Assembly (NCBI RefSeq): GCF_000372725.1
Contig: NW_005199194.1
Location: 110,154-174,153, forward strand
From: Emiliania huxleyi CCMP1516
Lineage: Eukaryota; Haptophyta; Isochrysidales; Noelaerhabdaceae
DNA length: 64,000 bases
Reading direction: 5' to 3'
The translations under genes were made by a program, and so were the position numbers. Positions 1 through 10,480 of this stretch are shown here, piece after piece (the first letter of the stretch is position 1; every line of letters starts with the position of its first letter). Below the pieces are notes generated by a model that was not told the origin of the DNA, ran no database searches, and saw only the letters and a program-made list of their open reading frames with translations.

Positions 1-151
1 GGGATCTTTGGGGGCCTACGGGCAGTGGGGGAGCGAACGGCAACGGGGGAGGGGAGAGCGGGAGAGGTGGGGATGGTGGAGGTGCGGGTAGTGATATCTC
101 CAGACCTCATCTCACCCCCTCCTCTGCCGCGTCTGCCGCGTGTGGCCGCAG

Positions 152-2024
152 GTGGACGAGGTGGACGAGGAGGAGGGCTGGGGGGCGGAGGGGCAGCCTG
201 CCGACTCCTCTTCCTTCCAGGCCCGTCCTGCCGCCGAGATACAGCCGTGGTATAGCCGAGAGATAGCCGAGTTGCAACCGAGATACAGCCCGAGAGAAGA
301 TACAGCCCGAGAGAAGATACAGCCGAGAGATCGCCGAGAGATCGCCGAGAGATCGCGAGGTGTAGCCGAGATGCATATGGCCTGACTCCCCGCCACGCCT
401 CCCCCTCGCAGGGCCTTCCCCAAGCCGAGGGGCGCGGGACCTTCGCTGCGGCGTCGGAGGCGCAGGCGGAGGCGCCCGCACTAGCGAGATACAGCCGAGC
501 CCGGTGTAGCCAAGGGACAGCCCAGACACAGCCGAGATACAGTCGGGGCACCGGGGCTGCAGGCACCGGGGCTCCTGTCTCTTAGCTGCAGGCGTGACCT
601 GTCTCTTCACAGCCGCAGCTCCACCTGTGAGCAGGGCGCGCGTCTCGAGGCGGAGCTGAGCGAGTGCCAGGAGGAGGACATGCCCGTTGACATGTCCGTT
701 CCAGCTCGCGCGGGGCTGCTGGGCGAGCAGCCGAGCCAGGCGCCGTCGCAGCGGGCGGCGGGCGGCAGTGCTGGAGCAGTGACGTCGTCCGCCGGGGCCG
801 ATCCCAGCGCGCCGCACGAGGCTGCGGCTAGGGTGGCGCGTGACATTGCGCCCGTCGAGGAGTCTGCGGAGAGGGATGACCCGAGGCTACTGGAGGCCGC
901 TGTCGCCGACATCATCAAAACAGGGGCCAGGGTGCTGCGCGGGGCCCGGCCCTCGCCGCTTCGGGCGCTTGACCCGGCGGACGAGGAGGCGGCGGCGCCC
1001 TCCGGCGGCGGCGGCGGCAGCGGCGGCTCGTCAACGGTGGGCTTCACTGGCCTCGACCGCGGCGAGCACGAGCAGCTGTGGGGATGGCGACGTCTGGTGC
1101 AGGAGGCGCCATTTCTAAAAAGAAATGGCGCCCTCCCAGCTGAAGGCGGCGCGGAGGAGGCTGAAGGCGGCGCGGAGGAGGAGAGCCGTCCGCTATGGAT
1201 GGTGAGGCTGAGCAGCGACGACCTCATGGTTGCTCGACCGCCCGCCCGGGCTGGGGCCTACTCGGAAGGATCACGCTATTAATCGCGAATAGGTGCGTTT
1301 TGCTCGACCGACCGCCGGAGATTTGTGGAGTAGTATTCATGAGTGTTTGCAACATAGGTTGGCCCTGTGTTTGAGTTTGCCGTCGCTGCCGCCGGCCCTG
1401 GCGCGGAGGAGCACTTCGCGCTGGTGTGCGCCAAGGCTCTCGACGCGGCCTTGCGACAGCAGCAACCTTACGAGGTATGTGAGCGGCTGCTCTGCGGGCT
1501 TGTCTCGGCGTTGCCGCCCGGGCGTGAGGAGATTGGCGGCGAGTTCGAGGCGCACCTGAAGTTGTGCGACGACTCGGCGGTGACGTACGTCCCGCCCGGT
1601 GGGTGCGACCCAAGCAGCGACGCCCCCGAGCATCGATCGCCTGAAGCACTGGTGCGCCCATGTTTCACAGCACACCCTTCTCACCGTACGCGGGAGGGAG
1701 GAATCACAGCACACCCTTCTCTTGTAGGCTCACAACCGACGAGAGTTCTGCAAGGCGATCACCATGTTTGTAGAGACGCTCACTTTTACGGCAGACGATC
1801 CGCACGCGCTGGCAATGCGGCGCCACCGCCAGGCCGCGTTGGAGCACCACAGGGAAGAGTCGCTGCACCTCGACTTCGGGCACCTTTCCGTCAGCGACGG
1901 GGAAGCAAGTACTGCGGGGTCGCAGAGCAGCGGCTGGGCGGCGCCAAACTGGGCAGAACCGGGCCCCTTCGCCGTGCAAAGATTGGGCTTGACAATCACC
2001 TACACACCGAGAGTGAGATTGTGA
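152..2024 (+). CDS. Unrecognised five-exon gene, 5' end outside or upstream
   Basis: I do not recognise this protein. Exons placed by phase are 152-220, 412-473, 613-1201, 1358-1588 and 1728-2024, 416 codons including the stop. The first two intron donors read GC (CAG|gcccgt and GGC|gcccgc); the others read GT. The first exon follows a good acceptor (ccgcag), so at least one upstream exon is missing. The product is acidic and low complexity at the front (Glu/Asp and Ser runs, a Gly/Ser stretch near 1000-1030). The last two exons look like an ordered helical domain, with segments such as LVCAKALDAALRQQQ and REFCKAITMFVETL, and end in a short tail. The first two introns carry a CCGAGAT-type minisatellite. 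Exon 2 and the last donor are the least certain. Confidence 0.45.
235..560. repeat. CCGAGAT-type minisatellite in two neighbouring introns
   Basis: Imperfect units of the form GAGATACAGCCGAGA occur at about 235-370 and 483-545, inside introns 1 and 2 of the gene at 152-2024. The small exon 412-473 between them is free of the repeat. Related arrays lie in introns of CFAP53 (14090-14180) and PDK1 (56640-56720). Confidence 0.75.
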
Positions 2025-2251
2025 GGCGCGAGGTGAGCGCTGTGTGAGGGTTAGGCCTCGGGTGCTTTTGATCGGGTCAGGGGAGAGTGCGACTTTTATC
2101 ACTTTGGGTAGTCTCGGAGCGCCCAACCTTTAGCATTTCTCACAATTGTCTACCACACTAAACCGCCGAAGCGCAAGCACTTGGAGCGAGAACACTATTT
2201 TGATATATCACACACAAAAGAATTTTACAGCAAGACTCCCTCGCACGCCTC

Positions 2252-2740
2252 TGGGCACGGCACGAGTGTTCGAAGAGAGAGTGGACCTGAGCAACAACAT
2301 GACCTGTAGGCAAATGATCGGAGTGGGAGTCAGAAATGTGGTCCTTGCGCGAGGGGAGCTCGATAGACTCGAGGGGCCAGGATACGCCGCGAGGAGGACG
2401 GAGTTGCGCCGAAAGGCGAAAGAAGCCGCGAGAACAAGGGACCGGCAGGCGGCGGCGTCACAGGACGAGGCAGAAGAGAACGACGCGACAGAGGAGGAAA
2501 TGACAAGGGAGAGAACGACGAGAGTGGGACGACCGCGAGGACCGAGGTGGCATGAAGGTTGCAGCGAGAAGCGGCGAGAGACTGCGAAGAGAGATAGGAA
2601 GAGGCAGACTCCCTAGGGTGGGCGACGGCTAGCGCACCACACACCTCTCCTTAAAATCCCTGTGTGGTGGCGGCGTGCCGTCCTCCCATCCCTCCCTTGG
2701 GTTGTCTGTTTTCTTTCTTTCTTTCTTTCATAACCTACCG
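2252..2740 (+). mobile_element. 5'-truncated retroposon-like copy (family 1), with ORF tail
   Basis: This segment is over 85% identical by eye to 47066-47525. Both start inside the same reading frame (FEERVDLSNNMT, then RQMIGVGVRNVVLARGELDR), pass through a basic tail rich in Arg and Glu, and share a 3' flank. That flank has the motif TGTGTGGTGGCGGCGTGCCG and ends in a TTTC simple-repeat run. Different 5' truncation points, a common 3' end and a simple-repeat tail are typical of non-LTR retroposition. No reverse transcriptase or transposase domain is present in any copy here, so the class is inferred. The ORF stop in this copy is at 2614-2616. Confidence 0.6.
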
Positions 2741-2794
2741 ACACGCCCACAGCAGACAGGCTCGATAAAAACAAAACTTAGGGCGCGCGACCCA

Positions 2795-2862
2795 AACCCT
2801 GTGTGGGGTGGCGGCGTGCCGTCCTCCCATTCCGCTGGCTTTTTTCTTTGTTTGTTTTGGAT
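2795..2862 (+). repeat. Short copy of the family 1 3' end
   Basis: Contains the diagnostic GGTGGCGGCGTGCCGTCCTC segment followed by a T-rich run, directly after the tail of the longer copy. It is only the last few tens of bases of the family 1 element. Confidence 0.6.
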
Positions 2863-2958
2863 CGACAAGGGCCGAGATGCGCCAGAGCCAAGTCGGCCTC
2901 GCGCTCGTCACCAGGGGCTGGGCGCACAGGCTGGGCGCACAGAGCCCCGACCATCTCA

Positions 2959-3213
2959 CTACGCCCACGCCTCGACCCTCTTGGGCAGCAGCTGGTTCGA
3001 CACATCCTCCCCGTGGCCTAGGCTGCCATACTCGCCCTCGCCCCAGGCAAAGACGGCGCCATCGGCGGTGATGGCAAGGCTGTGCGCGACTCCCGTCGAC
3101 ACAGCGACGACGCGCTGGCCAGCAAAGGCCTCGATCTTCTTGGGCAGCGGCTGGCGCTGCTCATCGCCGTGGCCCAGCCGGCCAGAGCCTCCAATCCCCC
3201 AGCTCCATACAGC
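2959..3213 (-). pseudogene. RCC1-repeat gene fragment
   Basis: The minus strand encodes about two RCC1 blades (SHSLAITADG-type and WSWGxGxxGxLGHG-type motifs) and ends in a segment matching the C-terminus of the F-box/RCC1 protein at 8705-10180 (LGHGEDxSNQLLPK). No F-box and no other blades are present. The open frame continues upstream to 3285 without RCC1 similarity. I read it as an inverted, truncated duplicate of the downstream gene's 3' end. Confidence 0.65.
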
Positions 3214-3215
3214 TC

Positions 3216-3412
3216 TCGCGACCTCGCCTCGAGATGAAGGAGAGTAGGCGGCGGCGGCGCTGCCAGCGCGCCGCACGCTCGCCAAAGTCTCGACGGCGTG
3301 GTGATCGACATCAGATCACGCAGACCACGGTGAGTCCATGTCCCCAACATCTGCACGAGATCGCCTGAGATCGCCGAGATCGCGATCTCGCCTCGAGATG
3401 AAGGAGAGTAGA
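3216..3412. repeat. Direct repeat pair around a fragment edge
   Basis: A 25-base sequence containing CTCGCCTCGAGATGAAGGAG occurs at about 3224-3248 and again at about 3388-3412. The first copy sits at the edge of the RCC1 fragment. The stretch between has CCGAGAT units and no supported gene. Confidence 0.55.
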
Positions 3413-3705
3413 GCGTGGAAAAATATTGGCAATATTCGAGAATATTCTCGAGAACATAGATGGTCTGGGGAGAATATAAGCAAAACAATATAGATAGCCT
3501 ATGCAGAGAAAAGCGCGCAAAGGCCAAATCTGAAACCGTCCGTTTAGCGTTTTGTGCGACCGTCCCCCAATACATGATTCCCTGCACAGGGTGTGAACAT
3601 CGTGCACTCGATGGTTTTCCCCGGCCCATGCCGGGTACTCTCCAGTCGAATCTGACGTTTGGCTACACTAGTAGAGGCGCGGGCTGATTTCCCTCCGCGC
3701 CTCAA

Positions 3706-4704
3706 GCAACGCGTGGCCGATCAAGCTCGACACGCTCGAGTTTGTGGACACGCCCACCCTCCTCGCCCTCATGGGCTTCTCCAGGCTCGACACGCCGACC
3801 GCCAAGTACCTGCTCACCCTCGATCCCAAGGTTGCCCTCAAGCTGCTCGGCGCGTCGCAAAGCCTCTTCTCGCTCAAGGTACGCGGCCCGGCGGCGAGGG
3901 GCCCGGCGCCCTCCCCGACGCCACCCCGAGGTCGAGCTATAGGCGCTCCTACGGCGGCTGTTTGATGTCGGCGCCCTGGAGAGGCCGACGGCGTCCAAGC
4001 CTCTGCGGATCGGCCTGCACTGCGCGGGCATCGGCGCCGTGCTGGCAGCGCTCGACGAGCTTGACATCCCCTACGAGCTCGTTTGGGCCACTGAGTCCAA
4101 GGAAAACCCAGCGGCGGTCGAATTCCTGCGCCGGGTGCACGGCCTGAGGGAGGGCAAGAAGAGCCGGCGTCGCGTCGTCGTCATGGATCCCGGCGAGAGC
4201 TATGGCACGCAGATGTCCTCGGCCGCGCTGCCGCGGGTAGCTCTCCGCCCGCACCCAGTCCACAACCGGGCCCCCTCTGGGCGCGGACGTAGAGGGTGTG
4301 CGGCTGCTCCTTAGGTGGACCTGGAGATGCACAGCCCGCCCTGTGCTCCGTTTAGTGGCGCCCGCAGAGCGCCCAAGCGCCAAAGAACGTGCTACGCGAA
4401 GCGGAAGCGGCAGGCGGACGCGGTCGTCAAGCTCGTCGAGGCAGCCTCCGAGCTGCGGTGGAGCAAGGAGGACCTCTGCCCGGCGGTCGTGGTGGTTGAA
4501 AACTCGCCAAAGGTGCTCGACAGGGAGGGCTTTGCGTGCAGCGGAGGGTACCAGCGCCGCCTGCTGCAGTCGCTCGAGAGGCCCGAGAGGCTCGCAAGGA
4601 AGCGGGGGTTTGCGGGCGCTCGCATGACCTCCGCCATAATGGACCCGGGCGCGCCGGCGAGCCGCCGGCGGTGGTGGGCGGGGGTGCGCCTCCGCGCGCA
4701 GTGA
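3706..4704 (+). CDS. C5-cytosine methyltransferase-like protein (short)
   Basis: Probable exons are 3706-3878, 3943-4236 and 4315-4704, both introns GT-AG and in phase 0. An upstream exon is likely because the first exon has no convincing start. Core motifs of DNA C5-cytosine methyltransferases appear in order: an AdoMet-binding motif I (LHCAGIGAVLAAL), then a YELVWATES strand, motif IV with the catalytic cysteine (HSPPCAPFS), a motif VI-like VVVVENSP (usually ENV), and a motif VIII-like SRRRWWAG. The protein stops soon after motif VIII, so the target-recognition region and motifs IX-X of a standard enzyme are absent. It could be a diverged family with a different target, an incompletely modelled gene, or a degenerate copy. 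The methyltransferase fold is well supported; substrate and activity are not. Confidence 0.6.
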
Positions 4705-5738
4705 GAGGCGTGGGCCGGTTTTGTTCTCCGCGGCTTGCTGCTCGCCGCCGCCCCCTCCTCGCCGTCTTCCCCACCCTACCCTCTGTTGCGCGCGCCGCGC
4801 AGCCGCGCTGCGCGCCCCCGCCCCCGCCCCCGCCCCCGCTCCCAAGCGCCCCTTCCCCGGTAGGTGTGCGTAGAAAGTAGAACCAATCGAGAGGTGGCAG
4901 AAGCCGCCGTGTGTAACACATATTGCGGCACGTGAGAGTGAGACAGAGCCCCGGCAGCGCGGGCCACAGCGCGCGCGCGCAGCGCGGCCAGCGCAACAGG
5001 CGTTTCAAACAGCAAACGGGACGGCCTGCGCAGCCTCTAACTAGTTTTCGACTCTCTTGAAGAAAATGTCTCTGCTTCTCTCTAAATTGGCAATGATGTC
5101 GTCTTTCTCCCTGTTTTGGCTTATTATATTGTCATGCTCCAAGAGCAAACGAGAGGGTGCTGTAGAGAAACACGGAAAAGAAATAAATGAGGCAGGGTGC
5201 GAGAGGGAACATACCTACAGCCTAAGTACTTTTTCTCTACTTCCCTCTCAGGTGTACGTACTCTCAGCTTACTAGAAAAGGGAGAGGGGGTGTGGTGTGT
5301 TCTCTAGGCCCCTTACAACTCGGGCCCCCCTCTACGCGCGGCGTGAGAGCTCGGCCAAGCAGCGACGACAAAAATCCATATACTCGCCGCAGCCGGGACC
5401 CCTCCACCTGCCAGCGACTGCGGCGCGAATGCAGTCCCCACAGCCCCCCTAAAAATACAATTTTTGTAACAGAAGAGTGCCGGCTGCTGCCCCCCCCCCC
5501 TCAGACCGCGTGTCCACCCTCCGTCCCATCGTTGGTGCGTCCACTCTTTTGCGTACATTAACATCTCCAGATGCGCTGTCGAAAGAGAAACAATGAAGGA
5601 TTTCCTGCTCGGGCGTGCGCGGGGGTGTGGGCGGACGTGCGCGCACGTGCGCGCGAAGTGGGCAAAACAGTGGGGTAAACAGTCGGGAGCCGCCCGGAGC
5701 TCGTCTGAAGACATTTCACATTCGCGCATTTGCCCAGG
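4705..5738. other. Intergenic region, no gene supported
   Basis: Holds a C-rich run (4810-4850), a T-rich AT-richer patch (5050-5260) containing GTACGTACTCTCAGCTTACT, which resembles the tandem motif at 60070-60165, and a polyC run near 5490. The small open frames here have no recognisable features. Confidence 0.5.
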
Positions 5739-6875
5739 TCAACTCGCTACTTCGAAGGGCTCGGCATCCACATCGTGGGGAGCAAAGAGCCACCTGCCAC
5801 CGCCGGTGACGTCCATGATTTCGGGCAGCGCCTCTCGGATGTGCGCGCGTGAGAGCGCCCACAAGCCGCGGTGGCCCACGGCGTCGTTCGAGAGCTCGAG
5901 GTCCCACAGGGTGGGCAGAGGCGTCCAACGCGCGTGCGGCCCGACGACGGCGACGAGGGGCAGCACGACGCGGGGCAGCAAGTTCGCCGCCAGCCTCTCG
6001 ACGCCGCCGTCGGTGAGCCCACAGTCGTTGAGCGAGAGGCGCCGCAGGTTGGAGAGCACGCCCTCCTCCCGAAAGGCGAGGCCGAGGGCATCCAGCCCTT
6101 CGTCGCCAATCGCGTTGTCGCTGAGATGCACAAACTCGAGCGACCCACCGTTCCCGGCCTTGAACGCGCCCGCCAGAGCGGCGCAGCCTTGGCTGCCGAG
6201 CCGGTTGAAGGGGAGCTCCAGCCGGCGCAGCTGGCCGAGCCCGGCAGCTCCCGTGGCCATGGCGGAGGCGAGCGCCGCGATGCCAGCGTCACCGACGCCC
6301 GTATTGTCCAACGCGAGCCGCCTCAGCGCGGGCGAGCGGCCGGTGGCGAGCGCGGCCGCGAGGGCGGCGACGCCCTCGTCGGCGGCTTTGGCGGCGCCGG
6401 CAGGTCCGCACGGCCCGCCGGAGCCGCATTCGATGCCGCCGCCGCCGCCTGGCGGCGGCGACACGGTGGTGTGCAGGCGCAGGTCGACGAGCGAGGGGAG
6501 CCCACCATACCGCACCCCATCAGCGAGCAATGTCCAGTGCTCGGGCTGGCGGAGCGACACGCTGACGTCGGTGCAGGTGCCCTCGTGGTAGCCGCCCGGC
6601 GGGATTGGGCCGCCGCTGGCGCACTCGCACGGCCAGTGTCTCCGCGGGCGGCAAGGACCCGCCACGCACACCGCCTCGAGCGGCCGCTCGATGCGGAAGG
6701 GATCTCCGCAGAGACACGCGCGGATGCGCAGCACACGGATCCTTGCCGCGCGAGCGAGCGGGCAAGCGCTGCTGGTGCGGGAGACGGCGGGGAGGGCACG
6801 GGCGGGCAGCGAGTCCAGGACGTGCTGCACCACGTCGTCGGGCAGAGAGTCCGTGTGCTGGGCCGCGTCGCGCAT
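5739..6875 (-). CDS. F-box-like protein with RNI-type leucine-rich repeats
   Basis: Single-exon 378-residue protein. The start at 6875 (MRDAAQHTDSLPDDVV) is preferred because further upstream in-frame codons fall inside a foldback element. Residues about 11-45 (LPDDVVQHVLDSLPARALPA) fit an F-box. The C-terminal half has at least five ribonuclease-inhibitor-type LRRs, with repeats such as LRRLALDNTGVGDAGIAALA and LEFVHLSDNAIGDEGLDALG. F-box/LRR proteins usually act as substrate receptors of SCF ubiquitin ligases; the substrate cannot be predicted. A cysteine-containing segment between the two parts is unassigned. Confidence 0.75.
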   Translation of the reverse strand: MRDAAQHTDSLPDDVVQHVLDSLPARALPAVSRTSSACPLARAARIRVLRIRACLCGDPFRIERPLEAVCVAGPCRPRRHWPCECASGGPIPPGGYHEGTCTDVSVSLRQPEHWTLLADGVRYGGLPSLVDLRLHTTVSPPPGGGGGIECGSGGPCGPAGAAKAADEGVAALAAALATGRSPALRRLALDNTGVGDAGIAALASAMATGAAGLGQLRRLELPFNRLGSQGCAALAGAFKAGNGGSLEFVHLSDNAIGDEGLDALGLAFREEGVLSNLRRLSLNDCGLTDGGVERLAANLLPRVVLPLVAVVGPHARWTPLPTLWDLELSNDAVGHRGLWALSRAHIREALPEIMDVTGGGRWLFAPHDVDAEPFEVAS

Positions 6876-6886
6876 TCGTCGGCCGC

Positions 6887-7069
6887 TGGGTTCCAACTTT
6901 TTGCGGGGTATGGTATGGTCACCTCGCGGCCCAAAAGGTGGGGGGGTATGGTCCTGACCGCCCATCCCCGGTCTCCGGGAGGCTGGGTCTGTCAGCAGGC
7001 GGGGGGGTATGGTCTCGAGGTGGGTTGCGCGAGGCTACTATACCATACCCCGCAAAAAGTCCGAACCCT
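6887..7069. mobile_element. MITE-like foldback element
   Basis: About 183 bp with roughly 43-bp terminal inverted repeats. The left arm, 6887-6929, includes CTTTTTGCGGGGTATGGTAT, and the right arm, 7027-7069, is its near-perfect complement. No coding capacity and no clear target-site duplication. It lies just upstream of the F-box/LRR start and could affect its promoter. Confidence 0.7.
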
Positions 7070-8289
7070 GGTGCCATGTACAATGGTCGGGTTCTACTTT
7101 GCAAGAAGTCTGACCCCCAGAAAGGGAACACAGCCCGCTCTCTTTTCTCCCAGTAACCTACCCACGCGGAGGCGCGGGGTCGAGAGGCGCGGAGGCGGGG
7201 TCGATGCAGTGGCACGTCTCGCCACCTAGATCCCTCATATTAGCACTTTGGGCGCCGACGGCGCCCAAATATTGGCACGTAATAGTCTCCCGACTGCTTT
7301 CGCTGGGCCGCCGCGCTGCGAGACAGTCGACCTCTTTGCTGTTGTGGTGTCACAACTCGGTGCATAATTGCGCCACTCCCCCCACCGGTGTATAACTACG
7401 CCTTCGTACTTTGAATACTCTCTACAAATATGTCTTACTAGGACGAGGAAGCCCGCAGTGCTGCGGGCAACCCATCACCTACAACCAACCGCGCACACGA
7501 CCGCGTGCGGCTCACCATCCACTTTGCTGAACACCAATCTTCGGGTTCAGATGACCATCTCTCGAGCGAGAGAAGAGGGACGCCTCGCGATACTACAGAG
7601 GGCCGAGACCAGGACCACTCCACACGGTCAGACCACTCTGATCCCTTCCCCCACATCGAGGCGCGGCCTGCGCGTGCGCGTCGGTCTGCGCGTCTGCGCG
7701 TCGGTCTGCCTGCGTGCTCCAGGGTGCTCCAGGGGGCTCCACCCCGTTATGCCCGCCGAGGGGCGGTGGCCCATCGGCCGGCGGGGTGGAGCTCCGGTCT
7801 TGCTGCTTGCCCATCGATGCTGCGTCGGCCTTGCGGCCGGGCTATGCGCTCGAAGGGGAGGGTGGGCGTAGACGCGGTGGCGTCCAAGTCCGGTGTTGCC
7901 AAGAAGTGTTGCCGCTCTCGCGACGGATCTTACGCTTACGTTTGCTCAAGGGGCGAGAAGCTGGGTGAATACGACACTCTGTCGCACTCACGGACTGAAG
8001 TCAGGAGCCTGCCGGCGGCCCGAGACTGAACGACAGGGCCCGCACCGGGCCCTCACACGACTCTCGTGTGGCGTTCAGAGAGTTCGTTACACAACAATGG
8101 GACCGCCCGTCCTCCTCAATTCGATTATCGGGACCCCCGGGGGTCGCTAGGGATCCCTACATGCGCCTCGTCACTCCGGTACGCCATTCGCGGCTCCAGT
8201 CGCCCCAAGTCACCACGCTCCACGGAGGACTGTCCAAAAACCCTCCTCCGTGACAGCAGCGTGATCGCAGTGCCGCTCGCAAACGTCAG
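7070..8289. other. Intergenic region with small dyads, no gene supported
   Basis: Contains a dyad around 7249-7265 (GGGCGCCGACGGCGCCC) and hairpins near 8037-8073 (AGGGCCCGCACCGGGCCCT and CACACGACTCTCGTGTG). Open frames at 7368-8029 have no recognised motif and conflicting composition; I do not call a gene. Confidence 0.4.
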
Positions 8290-8475
8290 GGGTCGTCCGA
8301 GGATTCCTCTAGGGCCCCCGCACGAAAAAAGAAAGCGGATCTCGCTAGTTTTCTAGCTAGTCGCCCCGACCACATCCACAAAGAACCCTGCACAAAGATC
8401 GCAAGGGCGGGGGCCTGTTCCTTTTTACCCATCTCGCAGTAGAGAGGTGTCCGTTTTTATTTATTTATTTATTTT
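8290..8475 (+). mobile_element. 3' end copy of retroposon-like family 2
   Basis: Matches 40110-40302: shared blocks include CCTGTTCCTTTTTACCCATC and AGGTGTCCGTTTTTATTTAT, ending in a TTTA simple-repeat run. Only the non-coding 3' part is present. A common 3' end with a short simple-repeat tail again points to non-LTR-type retroposition. Confidence 0.6.
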
Positions 8476-8580
8476 AGCGTTGTAGCGAGAATGGCGCCAC
8501 GCAGCACGAGCGCACGAACGAATGCGTGGGAGCACTTGGAGCACTTGGAGTGCAGTCGGTGTGGGAAGAATTCTTTTCTT

Positions 8581-8632
8581 CGCACGACACTGGGCACGGC
8601 GCTGGCGCGCACTGGCACTAACACAGGAACAC
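8581..8632. repeat. Dispersed repeat upstream of the F-box/RCC1 gene
   Basis: The block GCACGACACTGGGCACGG followed by GGCACTAACACAGGAA recurs at 12674-12710 and 12757-12818. It ends about 70 bp before the F-box/RCC1 start codon. Confidence 0.6.
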
Positions 8633-8704
8633 CACGGGATTGCTTCTAAATTCTTTTCTTCGAGTGCGCGTACGCGAGCCCAGCCAAATCCTTTTCTTCT
8701 CGTC

Positions 8705-10180
8705 ATGTCGGCCCCGACGCGCCGCTCGCGCCGCCTCGCCCCCGCCGCCCCTGCCGCCCCCGCCGCCCCCGCCGCTCCCTCGCCGAGCACGCCGTCACCC
8801 ACCCGCCTCCTCGACCTCCCCACGGACCTCCTCGTGCGCGTCGTCTCTCGCTGCGAGGCCGTCGACATCGCTCGCGCCGCGGCTGTCTCCCTCCTCTTTC
8901 ACGCCTCGCTCGCGAGGCAGGGCATCCGCTTGCGGGCGCAAGAGCGCGGCTACGAGCTGCCGGCGCAGCCAGAGGGCGAGGGCTGCGCCGTGCGGTGGCT
9001 GTGCTCCGCAGCCTTGCTGCGCGAGTCCAACCCGCCGGCGAGGGCGGTTGCAGGCAGTCGGCACAGCCTCTTCATTGACGGCGAGGGGCGGCTCTCGTCG
9101 TGCGGCAGTGAGGGAGTGGAGGGCGAGGAGGACGACGAGGACGACGAGGAAGATGAGGACGAAGTGGAGGTTCCAGGGCTCCTCGGCCACGGCGAGAGCG
9201 TGCTGCGGCTCAACACGCCGACCCGCCTCCCCTCGACGCTGGGCGGCCAGCGCGCCGTGAGCGTGCCGGCTGGAGTTGGCCATAGCCTCGCCCTCACCGC
9301 CGACGGCGCTGTCTGGAGCTGGGGCTATGGAGGCTATGGCAGGTTGGGCCACGGCGACGAGCAGCATCAGCTGCAGCCGAAGAAGGTCGAGGCCTTGGCG
9401 GGCCAGCGCGTCGTCGCTGTGTCGGCTGGAAGCAGCCACAGCCTCGCCATCACCGCCGACGGAGCTGTCTGGAGCTGGGGCGGTGGAAACGCGGGCAAGC
9501 TGGGCCACGGTGACCAGCAGCACCAGCTGCTGCCGAAGAAGGTGGAGGCCTTTGCTGGCCAGCACGCGGTCGCTGTGTCGGCCGCAGAGTTCCACACCGT
9601 CGCCATCACCGCCGACGGCGCCCTCTGGAGCTGGGGCTGTGGTGTAATCGGCGGGTTGGGCCACGGCGAACAGCAGAACCAGCTGCAGCCCAAGAAGATC
9701 GAGGCCTTTACCGGCCACCGCGTCGTCGCTGTCTCGGCTAGAGTAGCCCACAGCCTCGCCATCACCGCCGATGGCGCAATCTGGAGCTGGGGCAGTGGGA
9801 ACGCGGGCAAGCTGGGCCACGGCGACCAGCAAAACCAGCAGCTGCCCAAGAAGATCGAGGCCTTTGCTGGCCAGCGCGTCGTCGCTGTCTCGGCGGGAGG
9901 GAATTGCAGCCTCGTCCTCACCGCCGACGGAGCCGTCTGGAGCTGGGGCGGTGGACTCTGGTCCAGTTGCTGGTCGCCGTGGCCCAAGAAGATCGAGGCC
10001 TTTGCTGGCCAGCGCGTCGTCGCTGTGTCGGCTGGAGAGTACCACTGCCTCGCCATCACCGCCGACGGCAGCGTCTTCACCTGGGGCGGTGGCGGCCTAG
10101 GCTGCCTAGGGCACGGAGAGGACCTGTCGAACCAGCTGCTGCCCAAGAAGGTCGAGGGGGCGCCCGCACCGCAGCTCTGA
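8705..10180 (+). CDS. F-box protein with RCC1-type propeller
   Basis: Intronless 491-residue protein. The start at 8705 is chosen because the longer open frame to 8522 runs through a dispersed repeat. After an Ala/Pro-rich leader, residues about 33-70 fit an F-box (LLDLPTDLLVRVVSRCEAVD). A Glu/Asp-rich loop follows, then seven RCC1 blades with the SHSLAITADGAVWSWG signature, enough to close a seven-bladed propeller. The middle blades are unusually alike even in DNA (unit near 150 bp), suggesting recent tandem expansion or gene conversion. Blade six is partly degenerate (a Trp/Ser/Cys-rich replacement of the LGHG strand). F-box/RCC1 proteins are candidate SCF substrate adaptors; a guanine-exchange role is possible but less likely. 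An inverted fragment of its 3' end lies at 2959-3213. Confidence 0.85.
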   Translation: MSAPTRRSRRLAPAAPAAPAAPAAPSPSTPSPTRLLDLPTDLLVRVVSRCEAVDIARAAAVSLLFHASLARQGIRLRAQERGYELPAQPEGEGCAVRWLCSAALLRESNPPARAVAGSRHSLFIDGEGRLSSCGSEGVEGEEDDEDDEEDEDEVEVPGLLGHGESVLRLNTPTRLPSTLGGQRAVSVPAGVGHSLALTADGAVWSWGYGGYGRLGHGDEQHQLQPKKVEALAGQRVVAVSAGSSHSLAITADGAVWSWGGGNAGKLGHGDQQHQLLPKKVEAFAGQHAVAVSAAEFHTVAITADGALWSWGCGVIGGLGHGEQQNQLQPKKIEAFTGHRVVAVSARVAHSLAITADGAIWSWGSGNAGKLGHGDQQNQQLPKKIEAFAGQRVVAVSAGGNCSLVLTADGAVWSWGGGLWSSCWSPWPKKIEAFAGQRVVAVSAGEYHCLAITADGSVFTWGGGGLGCLGHGEDLSNQLLPKKVEGAPAPQL

Positions 10181-10433
10181 CCTATGTAATTCTCGAGATG
10201 TAATTCACACCGTGAGAGATGTAATTCACACCGTGCGTATACACGGCTCTCCGCACTCCGGCCTCGTGCCGTGGTTCCGCCGGTCCGGGCCGCGCGCACA
10301 CAATCGTGCAGTGTGATATGCTTCTAGAGGGGCTAGTTCCATTTCACTCTGACACGCTAATCTTGAAAACGTCCAACGGAGCTCCGTGTTGCTCCCAGCG
10401 CCCTCCCCCGCGCTTCCTGCGGCCATGGCCGAT

Positions 10434-10480
10434 GATACTAGTATGAGAGGTCATCTGGCTACCGCTCTCATACTAGTATC
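10434..10480. repeat. Perfect 16-bp hairpin
   Basis: GATACTAGTATGAGAG at 10434-10449 is exactly complementary to 10465-10480, with a 15-base loop. It lies inside the larger foldback. Confidence 0.8.

Noticed and set aside
7368-8029. Possible gene between the two F-box genes
   Set aside because: Overlapping frames with no recognisable motif, no splice support, and repeat-like surroundings.
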